DNA of 64,000 nucleotides, taken from positions 1-64,000 of the forward strand of contig JAQCQR010000006.1 in the NCBI GenBank assembly GCA_027687465.1, given 5' to 3'. Under the pieces are notes generated by a model. The model was given only the letters and a program-made list of their open reading frames with translations, was not told the DNA's origin and did no database searches. This document shows, one piece after another, positions 24,968 through 34,982 of the stretch. How positions within the stretch are numbered: the stretch's first letter is position 1; each line of letters starts with the position of its first letter. The DNA is from Coriobacteriaceae bacterium AF08-21. GTDB taxonomy: Bacteria > Actinomycetota > Coriobacteriia > Coriobacteriales > Coriobacteriaceae. The position numbers and the translations under genes are program-made.

Positions 24968-26443
24968 CTATTTCTTATTGCGCATCTGCGCTTCCATCTG
25001 GCGCAGCAGCTCCATATCGGACTTGGGACCGCCCGTACCCAGGCCGCCCATGCCGCCCAGGCCCATAGCGTCCAGGCCGGGGATATTGGGCAGGCGCATC
25101 TTCTTGCCCTTCTTACCCTTCTTGCCCTTTTTGCCGCCGGCCTGTGCCTGATTGGCCATCGTGCGCATGCGGCCCATCATCTTATTCATCTCGCCCCACT
25201 GCTTCATAAGGCTGTTGACCTCGGTGGGGGTTACGCCGGCTCCCTTGGCAATGCGGGCGCGGCGCTGGCCGTTGATGATGGAGGGACGCAGGCGCTCCTC
25301 CTTGGTCATCGACATGATGATGGCCTCGTTCTTATCGAAGATGCCCTCGTCCAGGTTGCCGCCCATCTGATTGAGTGCACGCTGACCACCGGGGAGCATG
25401 CCCAGGATACCCTTCATGCCGCCCATCTTCTTGACAGCCTTCATCTGGTCGAGCATGTCGTTCATGGTGAAGCCCTCGCGCAGCATGCGCTCGGCAGCCT
25501 CGAGCTGCTCTGCGTCGGCCGCCTCCTGGGCCTTCTCGATAATACCGACAACGTCGCCCATGCCCAGGATGCGTTTGGCCATGCGATCGGGATAGAACGG
25601 CTCAAGCGAATCGGGCTTCTCGCCCATGCTCACGAACTTGATGGGCTTACCGGTCACCTGGCGCACGGAAAGTGCACCGCCGCCACGGGCATCGCCGTCG
25701 AGCTTGGAGATGATCACGCCATCAAAGTCGGTGCGCTCGGCAAAGGTCGAGACGACGTTGACGATATCCTGACCGGTCATGGCATCGACGACCATCAACA
25801 CCTGATCGGGCTTGACGGCCTTCTTGATGTCGACGGCCTCCTGCATCATCTGCTCGTCGATCTGCAGACGACCGGCGGTATCGACGATGACCACATCGCG
25901 CAGGTGGTCGACGGCCTCCTGGATGGCGCCCTTGGCGATGTCGACCGGGTGTGCACCGTCGCCGCGGAAGACCGGTACGCCGATCTCTCCGCCGAGCGTG
26001 GCCAGCTGGTCGGCAGCGGCAGGGCGGTAGACGTCGCACGCGGCGAGCAGCGGCGAGCGGCCCTGCTTCTTGAGCAGGTAGGCCAGCTTAACGGCCGCCG
26101 TGGTCTTACCGGAGCCCTGCAGGCCCACGAGCATGATGACGTTGGGGATGCGGTTGCTAAAGACGAGCTTGCTCTCGGTGGAACCGAGTATCTCGGTGAG
26201 CTCGTCGAGCACGATCTTGACGACGTTTTGCGCCGGAGACAGCGATTCCATGACCTCGGCGGTCATGCAGCGTTCCTTGGTCTTGGCAACGAACTCCTTG
26301 ACGACCTTAAAGTTAACGTCGGCCTCGAGCAGTGCCATGCGAATATCGCGCATGGCCGAAGTAATATCGGCCTCGGTCAGCTTACCCTTGCCGCGCAGGC
26401 GGTCAAATGTGTCGTTGAGGCGATCGCTCAGGGAATCAAACAC
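24968..26443 (-). CDS. ffh: Signal recognition particle GTPase Ffh
   Basis: The 491-residue protein has the N domain, the GTPase G domain with GLQGSGKTTAAVKLA, VDTAGRLQ and SKLDGDARGG, and the Met-rich M domain (NDMLDQMKAVKKMGGMKGILGMLPGG) that holds 4.5S RNA and signal peptides. A Gly/Lys-rich tail (KKGKKGKKGKK) extends the C-terminus. It targets nascent membrane proteins together with FtsY, encoded directly upstream. Confidence 0.96.
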   Translation of the reverse strand: MFDSLSDRLNDTFDRLRGKGKLTEADITSAMRDIRMALLEADVNFKVVKEFVAKTKERCMTAEVMESLSPAQNVVKIVLDELTEILGSTESKLVFSNRIPNVIMLVGLQGSGKTTAAVKLAYLLKKQGRSPLLAACDVYRPAAADQLATLGGEIGVPVFRGDGAHPVDIAKGAIQEAVDHLRDVVIVDTAGRLQIDEQMMQEAVDIKKAVKPDQVLMVVDAMTGQDIVNVVSTFAERTDFDGVIISKLDGDARGGGALSVRQVTGKPIKFVSMGEKPDSLEPFYPDRMAKRILGMGDVVGIIEKAQEAADAEQLEAAERMLREGFTMNDMLDQMKAVKKMGGMKGILGMLPGGQRALNQMGGNLDEGIFDKNEAIIMSMTKEERLRPSIINGQRRARIAKGAGVTPTEVNSLMKQWGEMNKMMGRMRTMANQAQAGGKKGKKGKKGKKMRLPNIPGLDAMGLGGMGGLGTGGPKSDMELLRQMEAQMRNKK

Positions 26444-26453
26444 TAGTCACTCC

Positions 26454-27371
26454 TTAGTTGGACTCGCCCACCAGGGCGCGGCAGAAATCTTTGGCGTTAA
26501 ACTCCTGCAGGTCATCGACCTGCTCGCCCACGCCGATGCGCAGGATCGGGAGCTTGAGCCTCTCGGCCACGGCCATGGCGATACCGCCCTTAGCCGTGCC
26601 GTCGAGCTTTGTCATGATAATACCGTCCAGGCCCAACGCCTCGTTAAACTCGAGCGCCTGGTTCAGACCGTTCTGACCAGTGGCGGCATCAATCACAAGC
26701 ACGACCGAGACCGGCATGGGACCGGCGGCCATATTGGCGGCGCGCTTGCGGGTCACATTGACCACCTTGGCGAGCTCGCGCATGAGCTCGGGGCTCGTGT
26801 GCAGACGACCGGCGGTATCGATGAGCACCAGGTCGCTGCCGCGCTTATCGGCCTCGTCGAGTACGTCATAACACACGCTCGCCGGATCGGAACCGCGGTC
26901 ACGCTTGATAACCGGTACGCCGGCGCGCTGACCCCACACATCGAGCTGTTCGATGGCAGCGGCGCGGAAGGTGTCGGCCGAGCCGATCACGACGTTCTTG
27001 CCGCGGGCGGCCATGGCGCTCGCGATCTTGCCGACCGTGGTGGTCTTGCCGGCACCGTTGATGCCCACAAACAGCACACAGCTCGGCGTATCGGAAAACG
27101 GGTCGCGCTCAACAGGCACAAAATGGCCCTCGAGCTGCTCGGCCAGGGCACGGCGAAGCTGCGGGGCGGTCTTGAGGTTCTTCTTGGCGGCGGCGTCACG
27201 CAGGTCATCGGAGACCTGAATGGCGACCTCGGCACCCATGTCACCCATGACGAGGGTGTCCTCAAGATCTTCCCAAAAATCCTCGTCGACCTCACCGCCA
27301 AAGTAGAAGACCTCGTTGAGGGCCTCGCGGCTGCGCTCAAGTCCGCGCGAGAGTGCGTCAAAGAATCCCAT
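26454..27371 (-). CDS. ftsY: Signal recognition particle receptor FtsY
   Basis: The 305-residue protein is the NG-domain SRP receptor, with GINGAGKTTTVGKIA, the DTAGR motif and TKLDGTAKGG. It lacks the long acidic A domain of E. coli FtsY, as is usual in Gram-positive bacteria. Its ATG overlaps the last base of the smc stop, and ffh follows after 10 bases, so smc, ftsY and ffh form one unit. Confidence 0.95.
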   Translation of the reverse strand: MGFFDALSRGLERSREALNEVFYFGGEVDEDFWEDLEDTLVMGDMGAEVAIQVSDDLRDAAAKKNLKTAPQLRRALAEQLEGHFVPVERDPFSDTPSCVLFVGINGAGKTTTVGKIASAMAARGKNVVIGSADTFRAAAIEQLDVWGQRAGVPVIKRDRGSDPASVCYDVLDEADKRGSDLVLIDTAGRLHTSPELMRELAKVVNVTRKRAANMAAGPMPVSVVLVIDAATGQNGLNQALEFNEALGLDGIIMTKLDGTAKGGIAMAVAERLKLPILRIGVGEQVDDLQEFNAKDFCRALVGESN

Positions 27372-30300
27372 TATGCATTCACGACCTTTCCGGTTTCGCG
27401 ATCGAGTTTTTGCGAGACGACGCGGCTGACGCCGTCGGCTTGCATCGAGACGCCGTAGAGAACGTCAGCATCCTCCATAGTACGGCGCTGATGCGAAATG
27501 ACCAAGAGCTGCGTATCGGAACGCAGCACATCGAGGGCGCCGATGAGCTTGGACAGGTTGGCGTCGTCGAGCGCGGCCTCGACCTCGTCCAGCACATAGA
27601 ACGGCACCGTACGCGTACGGTATACGGCAAAGAGCAGGGCGAGCGCCGTCAGGCTCTTCTCGCCACCCGACATGAGCATCATCTTGGTGATGCGCTTGCC
27701 GCGCGGCTGCGCCACGACCTCAATGCCCGTCTCGGCCGGATGCTCGGGATCGGTCATCTCAAGGTGAGCCTGGCCGCCCGGGAAGAGCATGGCGAAGATC
27801 TCGCGGAAATTCGCGTCGACCTTCTCGAAGGTCACCAGGAACGCCTTGCGCATCTTGCGGTCGATCGCCACGGTGATCTTGGTGAGCGCCTTGCGCGCGC
27901 TCTCCAGATCGGCAAGTTGCTCCTCGATGTAATCGGCACGGCGCTTGAGCTGCTCGTACTCCTCCATGGCAACTTGGTTTACAGGGCCCAGGTTGTTGAT
28001 CTGGCGCACGAGCTGGTTGAGCTCGCGCTCGGCGGCGTCGCGATCGGTGGGCGCCGGCAGCATGAGCGCCTCCTCGAGCACCGTGGTGCCATCGGCGGTA
28101 ATGGCCTTGATGGCTGCCTCTACCTGCACCTCAAGCTTGCCGCGTGCGACCTTGAACACGTTTTGCGTCGCTGTGGCGGCATCGACCCGCTCCTTGGCGC
28201 GGGCGACCTCGGCCTTGGCGTCCTCGATGGTCTTCTTGAGCGAGGCCGAATCAGCCTCCTCCAGAGAGGCTTGGTCACGCAGACGCGCGGCCCAATCCGA
28301 CGCGCGCTCCAGCAGGGCCGAATAGCGCTCGTGCATGGGATCGACGCGCAGGCGCAACAGCTCGAGCGAGCGCGAGGCCTGACGTGTTCCTCGGATACGG
28401 CGGTCGATACCCTCCAGGCGATGCTCAAGATCGGGCACGCGGCCTTTCAGCGAACGCAGGCGCTCGCTCGTCTGAGCCAGGCGCACCTTAGCGTCGGCGA
28501 GCTTACCGGCGGCCTCGGAGTCATCGCGCCGGACGCGATCGAGCTCGTCGTTGGCTTCGGCAATCTGGAGACCCAAGTCGCTCGCCTGCGCACGGACCTC
28601 GTCGCGCGAACGGGTAAGCTCCTCAACGCGCGGGCGCGCGGCACGAACGGCCTCGGCAGCCTGCTCGCGGCGCTTGGAGATACGCACGCGCTCGACCTCG
28701 GCGTTGTTGGCGCTCTGCTCCAGGCGGCCGATCTCAGAGAGCAGCGAGCGGCGCTCACCCTCAAGGCGGGCGATCTCGCCGGCGGCATCGCCCTCGGCGG
28801 CACGCGCCTCCTCGACGGCCGCATTGGCTTCGACAACCTGGTCCGAGACATGCTCAAACACGGCAGCAAGATCGGGCTCGAGGCCTTCCAGCTCGCGAAT
28901 ACGACGCTTGCGCTCCAGGGCACCCGACGCCTCGCCAGCATCGTGCCCCACGCGAACCAGGCCGCCGCAGGCAACACGTGCGCCATCGGGCGTCACATAG
29001 GTCGCACCGTCAACGACCGGCGCGGACAGTGCGGCAGCCAAGTCGTCCACTACGTAATAGCCGCCGAGCAGCGCCTCGACGACGGGACCGTAGCCTGCGC
29101 GCACGGACAGACGATCGACCAGACGGGTACCGGAGGCGCCCTTGGCGGCGGTAGAGCCGCTTACGCCGCGCGCCACCAGCAGCGCCTCGCCCGAGGCTTT
29201 CTTCTGATCCAGGGCAGCGCGACCGGCGCGCTCAAGTGCGGCAGTGTTATCGAACAATAGGGCATCGATATCGCCGGCGAGCAGCTGCTCAACCAGGCCC
29301 TCAAGCTCACGCGGGGCCTCGAGCACATCGCCCAGACGGCCCGAGACATCGTCGCCCAGCGCGCCCACCAGACGGCTTACGAGCGGCGAGCTGTCGGCCA
29401 TGCGGGCATCGAGCTTCTTTTGGCTCGCGAGCTCAGAGCGCACCTCGGACAGCTTGTTACGTGCCTCGCCCTCGCGGGCACGCAGGTCCTTGAGGGCAGC
29501 GCGTGCCGTCTCGGTGGCCTCGCGCGCATCCCTCTGGGCCTGACGAGCCGCCTCAAGGGCGCTCTCAAGCTCCTCAGCACGGTTGCGGCGGCTATCAAGC
29601 GATGCCGTGACCTCCTCGAGCTGCTCATCGATCTGCTCCAGGCGCGAGGCATACATGTTGTCCTCGACTTCGGCATTGGAAAGCGAATCCTTGACCTTGG
29701 CGAGCTCGAGCGCAGCATTATCGGCAACGCGCTGCACATCGCGCTGCTCGCGCGTAAGCTGCGAAATCTGCGCATCAAGTGCCACGCGGCGCTCGTGAAG
29801 CTCGGCGGCGGCAGGACCAGCGGCGTCGACGTCCTCCTGGGCCTGCATATGCGCGCCGGTCACTTCCTCGAGCTGGGCGCGTGCGTCCTCGAGCTCCTCG
29901 ACCACGCGACGGCGCTGATGCTCGGATCCCGAGATCTGACCGCGCATGTCGGACAGGCGCGACACCATGTTATGGCCCTTTTCCTCGAGCAGGCGCATGT
30001 CGGAGTTAATGCGACCGACCACATCTTGCATATGGCGGCGCTGCTCGCCCAAGTCGCCCACAAACAGGCCCTTTTCTTCGAGCATGACCTGGAGCTTCTC
30101 GAGCTCGCGCTCTTTCTCACCTAGGCGGTACTGCGCGAGCTCCAGCTCGGCGGCGCCCTCCTTAGAGCGGCTCTCCAGGTCGTTCCACTGCGATTGCAGC
30201 GAACGCAGCTCGTCGACGGCCAGCATCTGCGTAAGCTCGTTCGCGCGCGAGGACAGCTCTTTGTACTTGCGCGCGCGATCGACCTGGCGCTCAAGCGGTC

Positions 30301-30907
30301 GCAGCTGACGGGCGATTTCCTTGTTGATGTCGCGGGCACGCGTCAGATGCTCGTCCATCGACTTGATCTTTTTGAGCGCACTCTCCTTGCGACGCTTGTG
30401 CTTGGAGATGCCGGCGGCCTCCTCAATGAGGGCGCGGCGCTCCTCGGGGCGACTCTGCAAAATGGCATCGAGCTTGCCCTGGCTGATGATGGAATGCGTA
30501 TCCTTGCCCAGTCCCGAATCGTGCAGGATGTCCTGGATGTCCATTAGGCGGCACGGGCTCGAGTTGATGAGGTACTCGCTCTCGCCCGAGCGATACATGC
30601 GGCGGGTGATAGCCACCTCGTCAAAGTCGACGGGAAGCATATGGTCCGAGTTGTCGAGCACCAGCGTGACCTCGGCCACACCCACCGGTTTACGCGCCGA
30701 CGAGCCCGAGAAGATGACATCTTCCATGGCCTGGCCGCGCAGCTGCTTGGCGCTCTGCTCACCCAGGACCCACAGAATCGAGTCGGATATGTTCGATTTT
30801 CCCGAGCCGTTGGGACCGACGATGACGGTCAGGCCCGGCTCAAACGTCATATGGGCGCGGTCGGCAAACGACTTAAACCCTTTGAGCGTGAGGGACTTGA
30901 GATACAC
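27371..30907 (-). CDS. smc: Chromosome segregation protein SMC
   Basis: The 1178-residue protein has the N-terminal Walker A GPNGSGKSNISDSI, a long coiled coil (about 170-500), a hinge around 510-660, a second coiled coil, and the C-terminal signature LMSGGEKSLTALALLF with Walker B VLDEVEAALDD. It forms the condensin ring that compacts and separates chromosomes. It follows rnc by 10 bases, the order found in many Gram-positive genomes. Confidence 0.96.
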   Translation of the reverse strand: MYLKSLTLKGFKSFADRAHMTFEPGLTVIVGPNGSGKSNISDSILWVLGEQSAKQLRGQAMEDVIFSGSSARKPVGVAEVTLVLDNSDHMLPVDFDEVAITRRMYRSGESEYLINSSPCRLMDIQDILHDSGLGKDTHSIISQGKLDAILQSRPEERRALIEEAAGISKHKRRKESALKKIKSMDEHLTRARDINKEIARQLRPLERQVDRARKYKELSSRANELTQMLAVDELRSLQSQWNDLESRSKEGAAELELAQYRLGEKERELEKLQVMLEEKGLFVGDLGEQRRHMQDVVGRINSDMRLLEEKGHNMVSRLSDMRGQISGSEHQRRRVVEELEDARAQLEEVTGAHMQAQEDVDAAGPAAAELHERRVALDAQISQLTREQRDVQRVADNAALELAKVKDSLSNAEVEDNMYASRLEQIDEQLEEVTASLDSRRNRAEELESALEAARQAQRDAREATETARAALKDLRAREGEARNKLSEVRSELASQKKLDARMADSSPLVSRLVGALGDDVSGRLGDVLEAPRELEGLVEQLLAGDIDALLFDNTAALERAGRAALDQKKASGEALLVARGVSGSTAAKGASGTRLVDRLSVRAGYGPVVEALLGGYYVVDDLAAALSAPVVDGATYVTPDGARVACGGLVRVGHDAGEASGALERKRRIRELEGLEPDLAAVFEHVSDQVVEANAAVEEARAAEGDAAGEIARLEGERRSLLSEIGRLEQSANNAEVERVRISKRREQAAEAVRAARPRVEELTRSRDEVRAQASDLGLQIAEANDELDRVRRDDSEAAGKLADAKVRLAQTSERLRSLKGRVPDLEHRLEGIDRRIRGTRQASRSLELLRLRVDPMHERYSALLERASDWAARLRDQASLEEADSASLKKTIEDAKAEVARAKERVDAATATQNVFKVARGKLEVQVEAAIKAITADGTTVLEEALMLPAPTDRDAAERELNQLVRQINNLGPVNQVAMEEYEQLKRRADYIEEQLADLESARKALTKITVAIDRKMRKAFLVTFEKVDANFREIFAMLFPGGQAHLEMTDPEHPAETGIEVVAQPRGKRITKMMLMSGGEKSLTALALLFAVYRTRTVPFYVLDEVEAALDDANLSKLIGALDVLRSDTQLLVISHQRRTMEDADVLYGVSMQADGVSRVVSQKLDRETGKVVNA

Positions 30908-30917
30908 GGCTCCTCGC

Positions 30918-31643
30918 TTAAACAGGCTTCTTGTTCAGAATCACGCCGTTGGTGGTGTAGCCCATGCGGTCGAGCGCCTCGAGCGCGGCAGCTCCCTCTG
31001 CTTCCTTCTTGGAGGAGCCGGTGCCGCGGCCCTGGCGGATACCGTCGATGAGCACCACGGCGGTAAAGGTCGGTGCGTGCGCCGGGCCCTCAGAGCCAAC
31101 GAGCTTGTACGTCGGAGGCTCGTGGCCGTCGGCCTGCACGCACTCCTGCAAAAACGACTTGGGGTTCGCGGGATGCTCGGCACGCTCGGAGGCCAAATGG
31201 GGCTTAAGCGTGCGGTGGATGAACTCCGCCGCAACGTCCCAGCCGGCATCCAGGTACAGGGCGCCCACGAGCGACTCGTAGACGTTCTCGAGCGCCGAAT
31301 GCAGGCCGCGCGCGCCCGTGCCGGTCTCGGAGGCACCAAAGATGATGATGTCGTCGATGCCCAGCTCATGGGACACCTCGGACAGCGTGGCACCCGAGAC
31401 GAGCGACACCTTCAGGCGCGTAAGTTTGCCCTCGTCAAACTCCGGATAGGACTCAAAGAGCGAGCGGGCAACCACGGCGCCCAAAATGGAATCGCCCAAA
31501 AACTCAAGGCGCTCATAGCTCGCCGAGACGGGCTGACCTTCCACGGCAGAGGGGTGCGTGAGCGCCGCGCGCAGCAGCACCTTGTTATTGAACTCGTGGC
31601 CCAGGATTTCCTGGGCGCGCGCGAGTCGTTCAGACAATGCCAA
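30918..31643 (-). CDS. rnc: Ribonuclease III
   Basis: The 241-residue protein has the RNase III catalytic signature ERLEFLGDSILG, the second acidic site ENVYESLVGALYLD, and a C-terminal double-strand RNA-binding domain (DGHEPPTYKLVGSEGPAH onward). It processes rRNA precursors and structured mRNAs. It is 3 bases after acpP. Confidence 0.95.
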   Translation of the reverse strand: MALSERLARAQEILGHEFNNKVLLRAALTHPSAVEGQPVSASYERLEFLGDSILGAVVARSLFESYPEFDEGKLTRLKVSLVSGATLSEVSHELGIDDIIIFGASETGTGARGLHSALENVYESLVGALYLDAGWDVAAEFIHRTLKPHLASERAEHPANPKSFLQECVQADGHEPPTYKLVGSEGPAHAPTFTAVVLIDGIRQGRGTGSSKKEAEGAAALEALDRMGYTTNGVILNKKPV

Positions 31644-31646
31644 GAT

Positions 31647-31889
31647 CTAGGCCTCCTTGGCGTTTTCGATCGCGTCGACGGCGTCGGCGACAGAATTGAG
31701 CGACAGCAGGGTCTCGTCGTCGATCTCGAGGTCGAACTCGTCCTCGATGGCCGTCACCAGCTGCAGACGCTCGAGCGAATCGGCATCGAGATCGTCGAAG
31801 GTGGTCTCGTCGCTAATCTCGGCAACGTCGACACCCAGCACATCGGCGGCGATTTCGGCGATCTTATCGAAGATTTCGGAGCGGTCCAT
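31647..31889 (-). CDS. acpP: Acyl carrier protein
   Basis: The 80-residue acidic protein has the phosphopantetheine-site motif DADSLERLQLV, with Ser as the attachment residue (DSLE in place of the common DSLD). It carries acyl chains for fatty-acid and phospholipid synthesis. It lies between plsX and rnc, the standard arrangement. Confidence 0.95.
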   Translation of the reverse strand: MDRSEIFDKIAEIAADVLGVDVAEISDETTFDDLDADSLERLQLVTAIEDEFDLEIDDETLLSLNSVADAVDAIENAKEA

Positions 31890-32013
31890 AGCGCTTCCTC
31901 TCGTATTGTGTGAACATCAACGCGCTGGCGCCGCAAGCGCAACGCCAAGACACGGTTTTGATTCTACCCCACGACGAAGGCCGCGAGGCACATAACAGCG
32001 CCCTAACTCGCTC

Positions 32014-33030
32014 TTACAAAACGATGCCATCCATAGAGTTGGCGACGTTCTCGACAAGCCCGGCGCGCACGGCCTCCGCCGCGGCGAGCGTACCGTTTTT
32101 GACGGCCTCGACCGAGGTGGCACCATGGCCGATCAGGACCACGCCACGCAGGCCCAGCAGAATGGCGCCGCCCTTAGCATCGCCCGAGAGCTTTGCCTTG
32201 ATCTCGCGCATCTGCTTTTTGATGAGCAGCGCGGCGATCTTGGTGCCGAACGAAGCCATAAAGGCGCCCTTGAGCTCCTGCAGCAAAAACTTGGCAGCGC
32301 CCTCGGTTGCCTTAAGGGCAATGTTTCCCGACATGCCATCGGCAACGACGACGTCAAAGTTACCCGAGGTCAGGTCGGTGCCCTCGCAGTTGCCCACAAA
32401 GCCGGGAACGGCGGCCTTCATGGCAGGGAAGCACGCCTTGGTAAAGTTGGAACCCTTCTCATCCTCGGTACCGTTGCCGAGCAGACCGACGCGAGGACGC
32501 TCAATGCCCAAGACGACGCGCGCATAGGCGCTACCCATCTGGGCAAAACGCACCATGTCGTCGACCTCGACATCGGGGTTGGCGCCCATGTCGCACAGGA
32601 CCGTCAGGCCGCCGGCGCGGTTGGGCAGCGCATTGGTGAGGCACGGACGCACCGGCTGCTTCTTGCCCTCGGCCTGATACCTAAATGGCGTCACGTAGGC
32701 GGTGGCGGCAGCGGTCATGGCGCCGGTGGAGCCGGCAGAGAAGAACGCGTCCGCGTTACCCTTCTTAATAGCGCGGCAGGCAAGCACGATCGAGGACTTG
32801 CGCTTGGTCATCACGGCTCGAATGGGATCGTCGTCCATGGCGATAACATCGGGTGCCTCCAAGGCCTCGACGCGCGCATGGGAGGCGGCAAAGGGATTGA
32901 CGATTTCGGCGGGACCGGCAGCCAGGACCTCAATATCGGGATCGGCGGCAAGTGCAGCCTCGATACCATCGAGAACAACCTGTGGCTTCTCGTCTCCACC
33001 CACAACGTCTACACAAACGCGAACGTTACT
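32014..33030 (-). CDS. plsX: Phosphate acyltransferase PlsX
   Basis: The 338-residue protein carries PlsX features: CVDVVGGDEKPQVVLDG at the N-terminus, FFSAGSTGAMTAA and VGNCEGTDLTSGNFDVVVAD. It makes acyl-phosphate from acyl-ACP as the first step of phospholipid synthesis, in partnership with the adjacent acpP. ATG 33030 has AAGGAG 7 bases upstream; the in-frame ATG 6 bases earlier is too close. Confidence 0.94.
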   Translation of the reverse strand, partial: SNVRVCVDVVGGDEKPQVVLDGIEAALAADPDIEVLAAGPAEIVNPFAASHARVEALEAPDVIAMDDDPIRAVMTKRKSSIVLACRAIKKGNADAFFSAGSTGAMTAAATAYVTPFRYQAEGKKQPVRPCLTNALPNRAGGLTVLCDMGANPDVEVDDMVRFAQMGSAYARVVLGIERPRVGLLGNGTEDEKGSNFTKACFPAMKAAVPGFVGNCEGTDLTSGNFDVVVADGMSGNIALKATEGAAKFLLQELKGAFMASFGTKIAALLIKKQMREIKAKLSGDAKGGAILLGLRGVVLIGHGATSVEAVKNGTLAAAEAVRAGLVENVANSMDGIVL

Positions 33031-33120
33031 CATATACATACTCCTTATACAAAAATGGCCGACTCATTGAGCCGGCCATTGTGGTTCCAGTTGGAACGGC
33101 ATCGCATCCAGAGAATACAG

Positions 33121-33300
33121 TTACTCGGTAACGATAACCTCGCGGTCCTTGTAGAAACCGCAGCCGGGGCACACGTGGTGCGGAAGCTTGACAGCACCGC
33201 AACGGGGGCACGTGGACTGAGCCGCAGCCGAGATCTTCATGTTGGCGGAACGACGGGTGTGAGTGCGGATACGACCCTGCTTTTGTTTAGGTACGGGCAT
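33121..33300 (-). CDS. rpmF: 50S ribosomal protein L32
   Basis: The 59-residue protein begins MPVPKQKQGRIRTHTRRSAN and has the four-cysteine zinc site CPRCG...CPGCG of L32. AAGGAAGG precedes the start. It lies between the DUF177 gene and plsX, the usual rpmF location. Confidence 0.96.
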   Translation of the reverse strand: MPVPKQKQGRIRTHTRRSANMKISAAAQSTCPRCGAVKLPHHVCPGCGFYKDREVIVTE

Positions 33301-33364
33301 AGTGACCTTCCTTATGAACTATCCAGTGTGGCGATTACGCGCAAGTAGCGATACTACCACAGTT

Positions 33365-33919
33365 TTACTCGTCAAGCTTGAGATTCTTCAATGCTGCAAA
33401 TGGATTTTCCGTGGCAGCGGCCCATTCGGCCTCAGCTTGAGCGGCACAATCGCATTGCTCGACGTTGAGATTGATGCCACACGTGGGACATAGGCCGCGA
33501 CAATCGGGCTTACACAGGACAACGAACGGCGTATCCATGACGACCGCATCATTGATGGGCTCACCCAGATCGACGATGCGATCCTCGTCCAGTAACTCGT
33601 AGCCGTCTTCATAGGCCTCGGGGTCCTCGGGCTCGTTAAAGAGATAGAATTCCTCAATCTCACCGGCAATATCAAACGAAGCGGGCTCAAGACAACGGTC
33701 GCACTCACCGGTTGCGTGAGTGCGGACCATACCCGTAAGCAAAACACCGGTGCCGGCATTGGTAAAGACCACGTCGTAGTCGATGCCGTCCTGCAGCTGG
33801 TACTCCTTCTCGCCCACCGTATAGGTGGCGACATCGACCTTGCCAGTCAGCGGATACGAGTCTCCGGGAAACTCGAGCTGCTCGGAAAGATCGACGGTAA
33901 CGCTCGGGAACTCAGCCAT
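33365..33919 (-). CDS. DUF177/YceD family protein
   Basis: The 184-residue protein has the YceD pattern RTHATGECDRCLEP and a C-terminal cysteine cluster CKPDCRGLCPTCGINLN that should bind zinc. YceD proteins lie next to rpmF and are linked to 23S rRNA metabolism; the mechanism is not settled. Its start overlaps the stop of the upstream gene by 1 base (TAATG), and rpmF follows. Confidence 0.88.
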   Translation of the reverse strand: MAEFPSVTVDLSEQLEFPGDSYPLTGKVDVATYTVGEKEYQLQDGIDYDVVFTNAGTGVLLTGMVRTHATGECDRCLEPASFDIAGEIEEFYLFNEPEDPEAYEDGYELLDEDRIVDLGEPINDAVVMDTPFVVLCKPDCRGLCPTCGINLNVEQCDCAAQAEAEWAAATENPFAALKNLKLDE

Positions 33920-34416
33920 TACCACTGACCATTCTGCTGGGCGGCACCCTCGTTGAGTTGCTGACGGCAACGGGTCACCGTACCGGTCAGGCTCTTGAGG
34001 TTTTCCTCGAGGTGCGTAAAGACCTGCTCGGCGTAGTCCTCGGCGGCATAGCGCGTCTCGCGTTCATACTGCTGCGCACGGTCGCGGATATCGTCGGCCT
34101 GCTGCTGCGCTAAGCGGACGATCTCCTGCTCACCGGCAATGGTGAGGGCCTGCTGCTGAGCATCGGCGATGATGGAATCGGCCTGAGCGGCGGCGGAGGC
34201 CATAAGCTCCTCGCGCTCCTTGAGAATACGGCGGGACTTCTGCCATTCCTCGGGATAGCTCATGCGGATCTCGTCGAGGATGTTAAAGAAGACGTCGGCG
34301 TCGATAACCTTCATCTGGGCATTCTTGCCGAACGGCGTCTTAGCCTCTTCGATGAGCCCCTCGAGCTCGTCGACAAGACTCACGATCCTGTCGCCAGGAA
34401 AATTCTCGCCCGGCAT
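33919..34416 (-). CDS. Coiled-coil protein like mycobacterial Rv2927c
   Basis: The 165-residue protein starts at ATG 34416 after AAAGGAG. It has a short N-terminal domain (SLVDELEGLIEEAK) and a long helical middle part (ERETRYAAEDYAEQVFTHLEE) similar to DivIVA-type or F0-b-like coiled coils. The same neighbour order (coaD, this gene, DUF177) occurs in Mycobacterium. The function is unknown; a cell-envelope or division scaffold is the usual suggestion. Confidence 0.75.
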   Translation of the reverse strand: MPGENFPGDRIVSLVDELEGLIEEAKTPFGKNAQMKVIDADVFFNILDEIRMSYPEEWQKSRRILKEREELMASAAAQADSIIADAQQQALTIAGEQEIVRLAQQQADDIRDRAQQYERETRYAAEDYAEQVFTHLEENLKSLTGTVTRCRQQLNEGAAQQNGQW

Positions 34417-34484
34417 CCGGTCTCCTTTCATAGGTAACATATCATCGTGTAAGTTTACCACATGCCACCAGGCATTAAAAAACG

Positions 34485-34982
34485 TCACGAAAAGCGATGT
34501 TTGAGTGCCCTGACCACATTGGGCGGAACAAAATTAGAGACATCGCTACCGAGCGAGGCAATCTGGCGAACCACCGAACTCGAAATATAGCCGTACTGCG
34601 GCGCGCTCATGACAAAGATGGACTCCAGCTCGTTATCCAGGCGGTAGTTGAGGTCGGCCTGTTGCAGCTCGTACTCAAAGTCGGTCATGGCACGCAGGCC
34701 CTTGACCACGGCTCCCGCTCCCTGTTCGCGGGCAAAATCGACCAAGAGGCCGGTGAAGGGAAGCACCTCGACGCCATCAATATCACCGAGCGCTTCACGG
34801 GCCAGCGCCACGCGCTCATCGAGCATAAACGTGGTGCCGACGCCGTTTTTGCCCTGCGACTCGGCAACGGCCACGATCACGCTGGGAAAGATGCGGCGGG
34901 CGCGGCGGATGACGTCGATATGGCCAAACGTGATGGGATCGAAGGTGCCCGGGACAATCACGCGGTTGATGGTGTCATTCAT
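34485..34982 (-). CDS. coaD: Phosphopantetheine adenylyltransferase
   Basis: The 165-residue protein shows the nucleotidyltransferase motif PGTFDPITFGHIDVIRRA (TxGH form) and the C-terminal YISSSVVRQIA. It makes dephospho-CoA from phosphopantetheine and ATP, the fourth step of CoA synthesis. ATG 34982 overlaps the rsmD stop by 8 bases. Confidence 0.95.
   Translation of the reverse strand: MNDTINRVIVPGTFDPITFGHIDVIRRARRIFPSVIVAVAESQGKNGVGTTFMLDERVALAREALGDIDGVEVLPFTGLLVDFAREQGAGAVVKGLRAMTDFEYELQQADLNYRLDNELESIFVMSAPQYGYISSSVVRQIASLGSDVSNFVPPNVVRALKHRFS

Noticed and set aside
30121-30900. Possible CRISPR or tandem repeats inside smc
   Set aside because: The repeated look comes from coiled-coil codons (GAG/CTC patterns), not spaced identical repeats. 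No CRISPR array was seen anywhere in the window.
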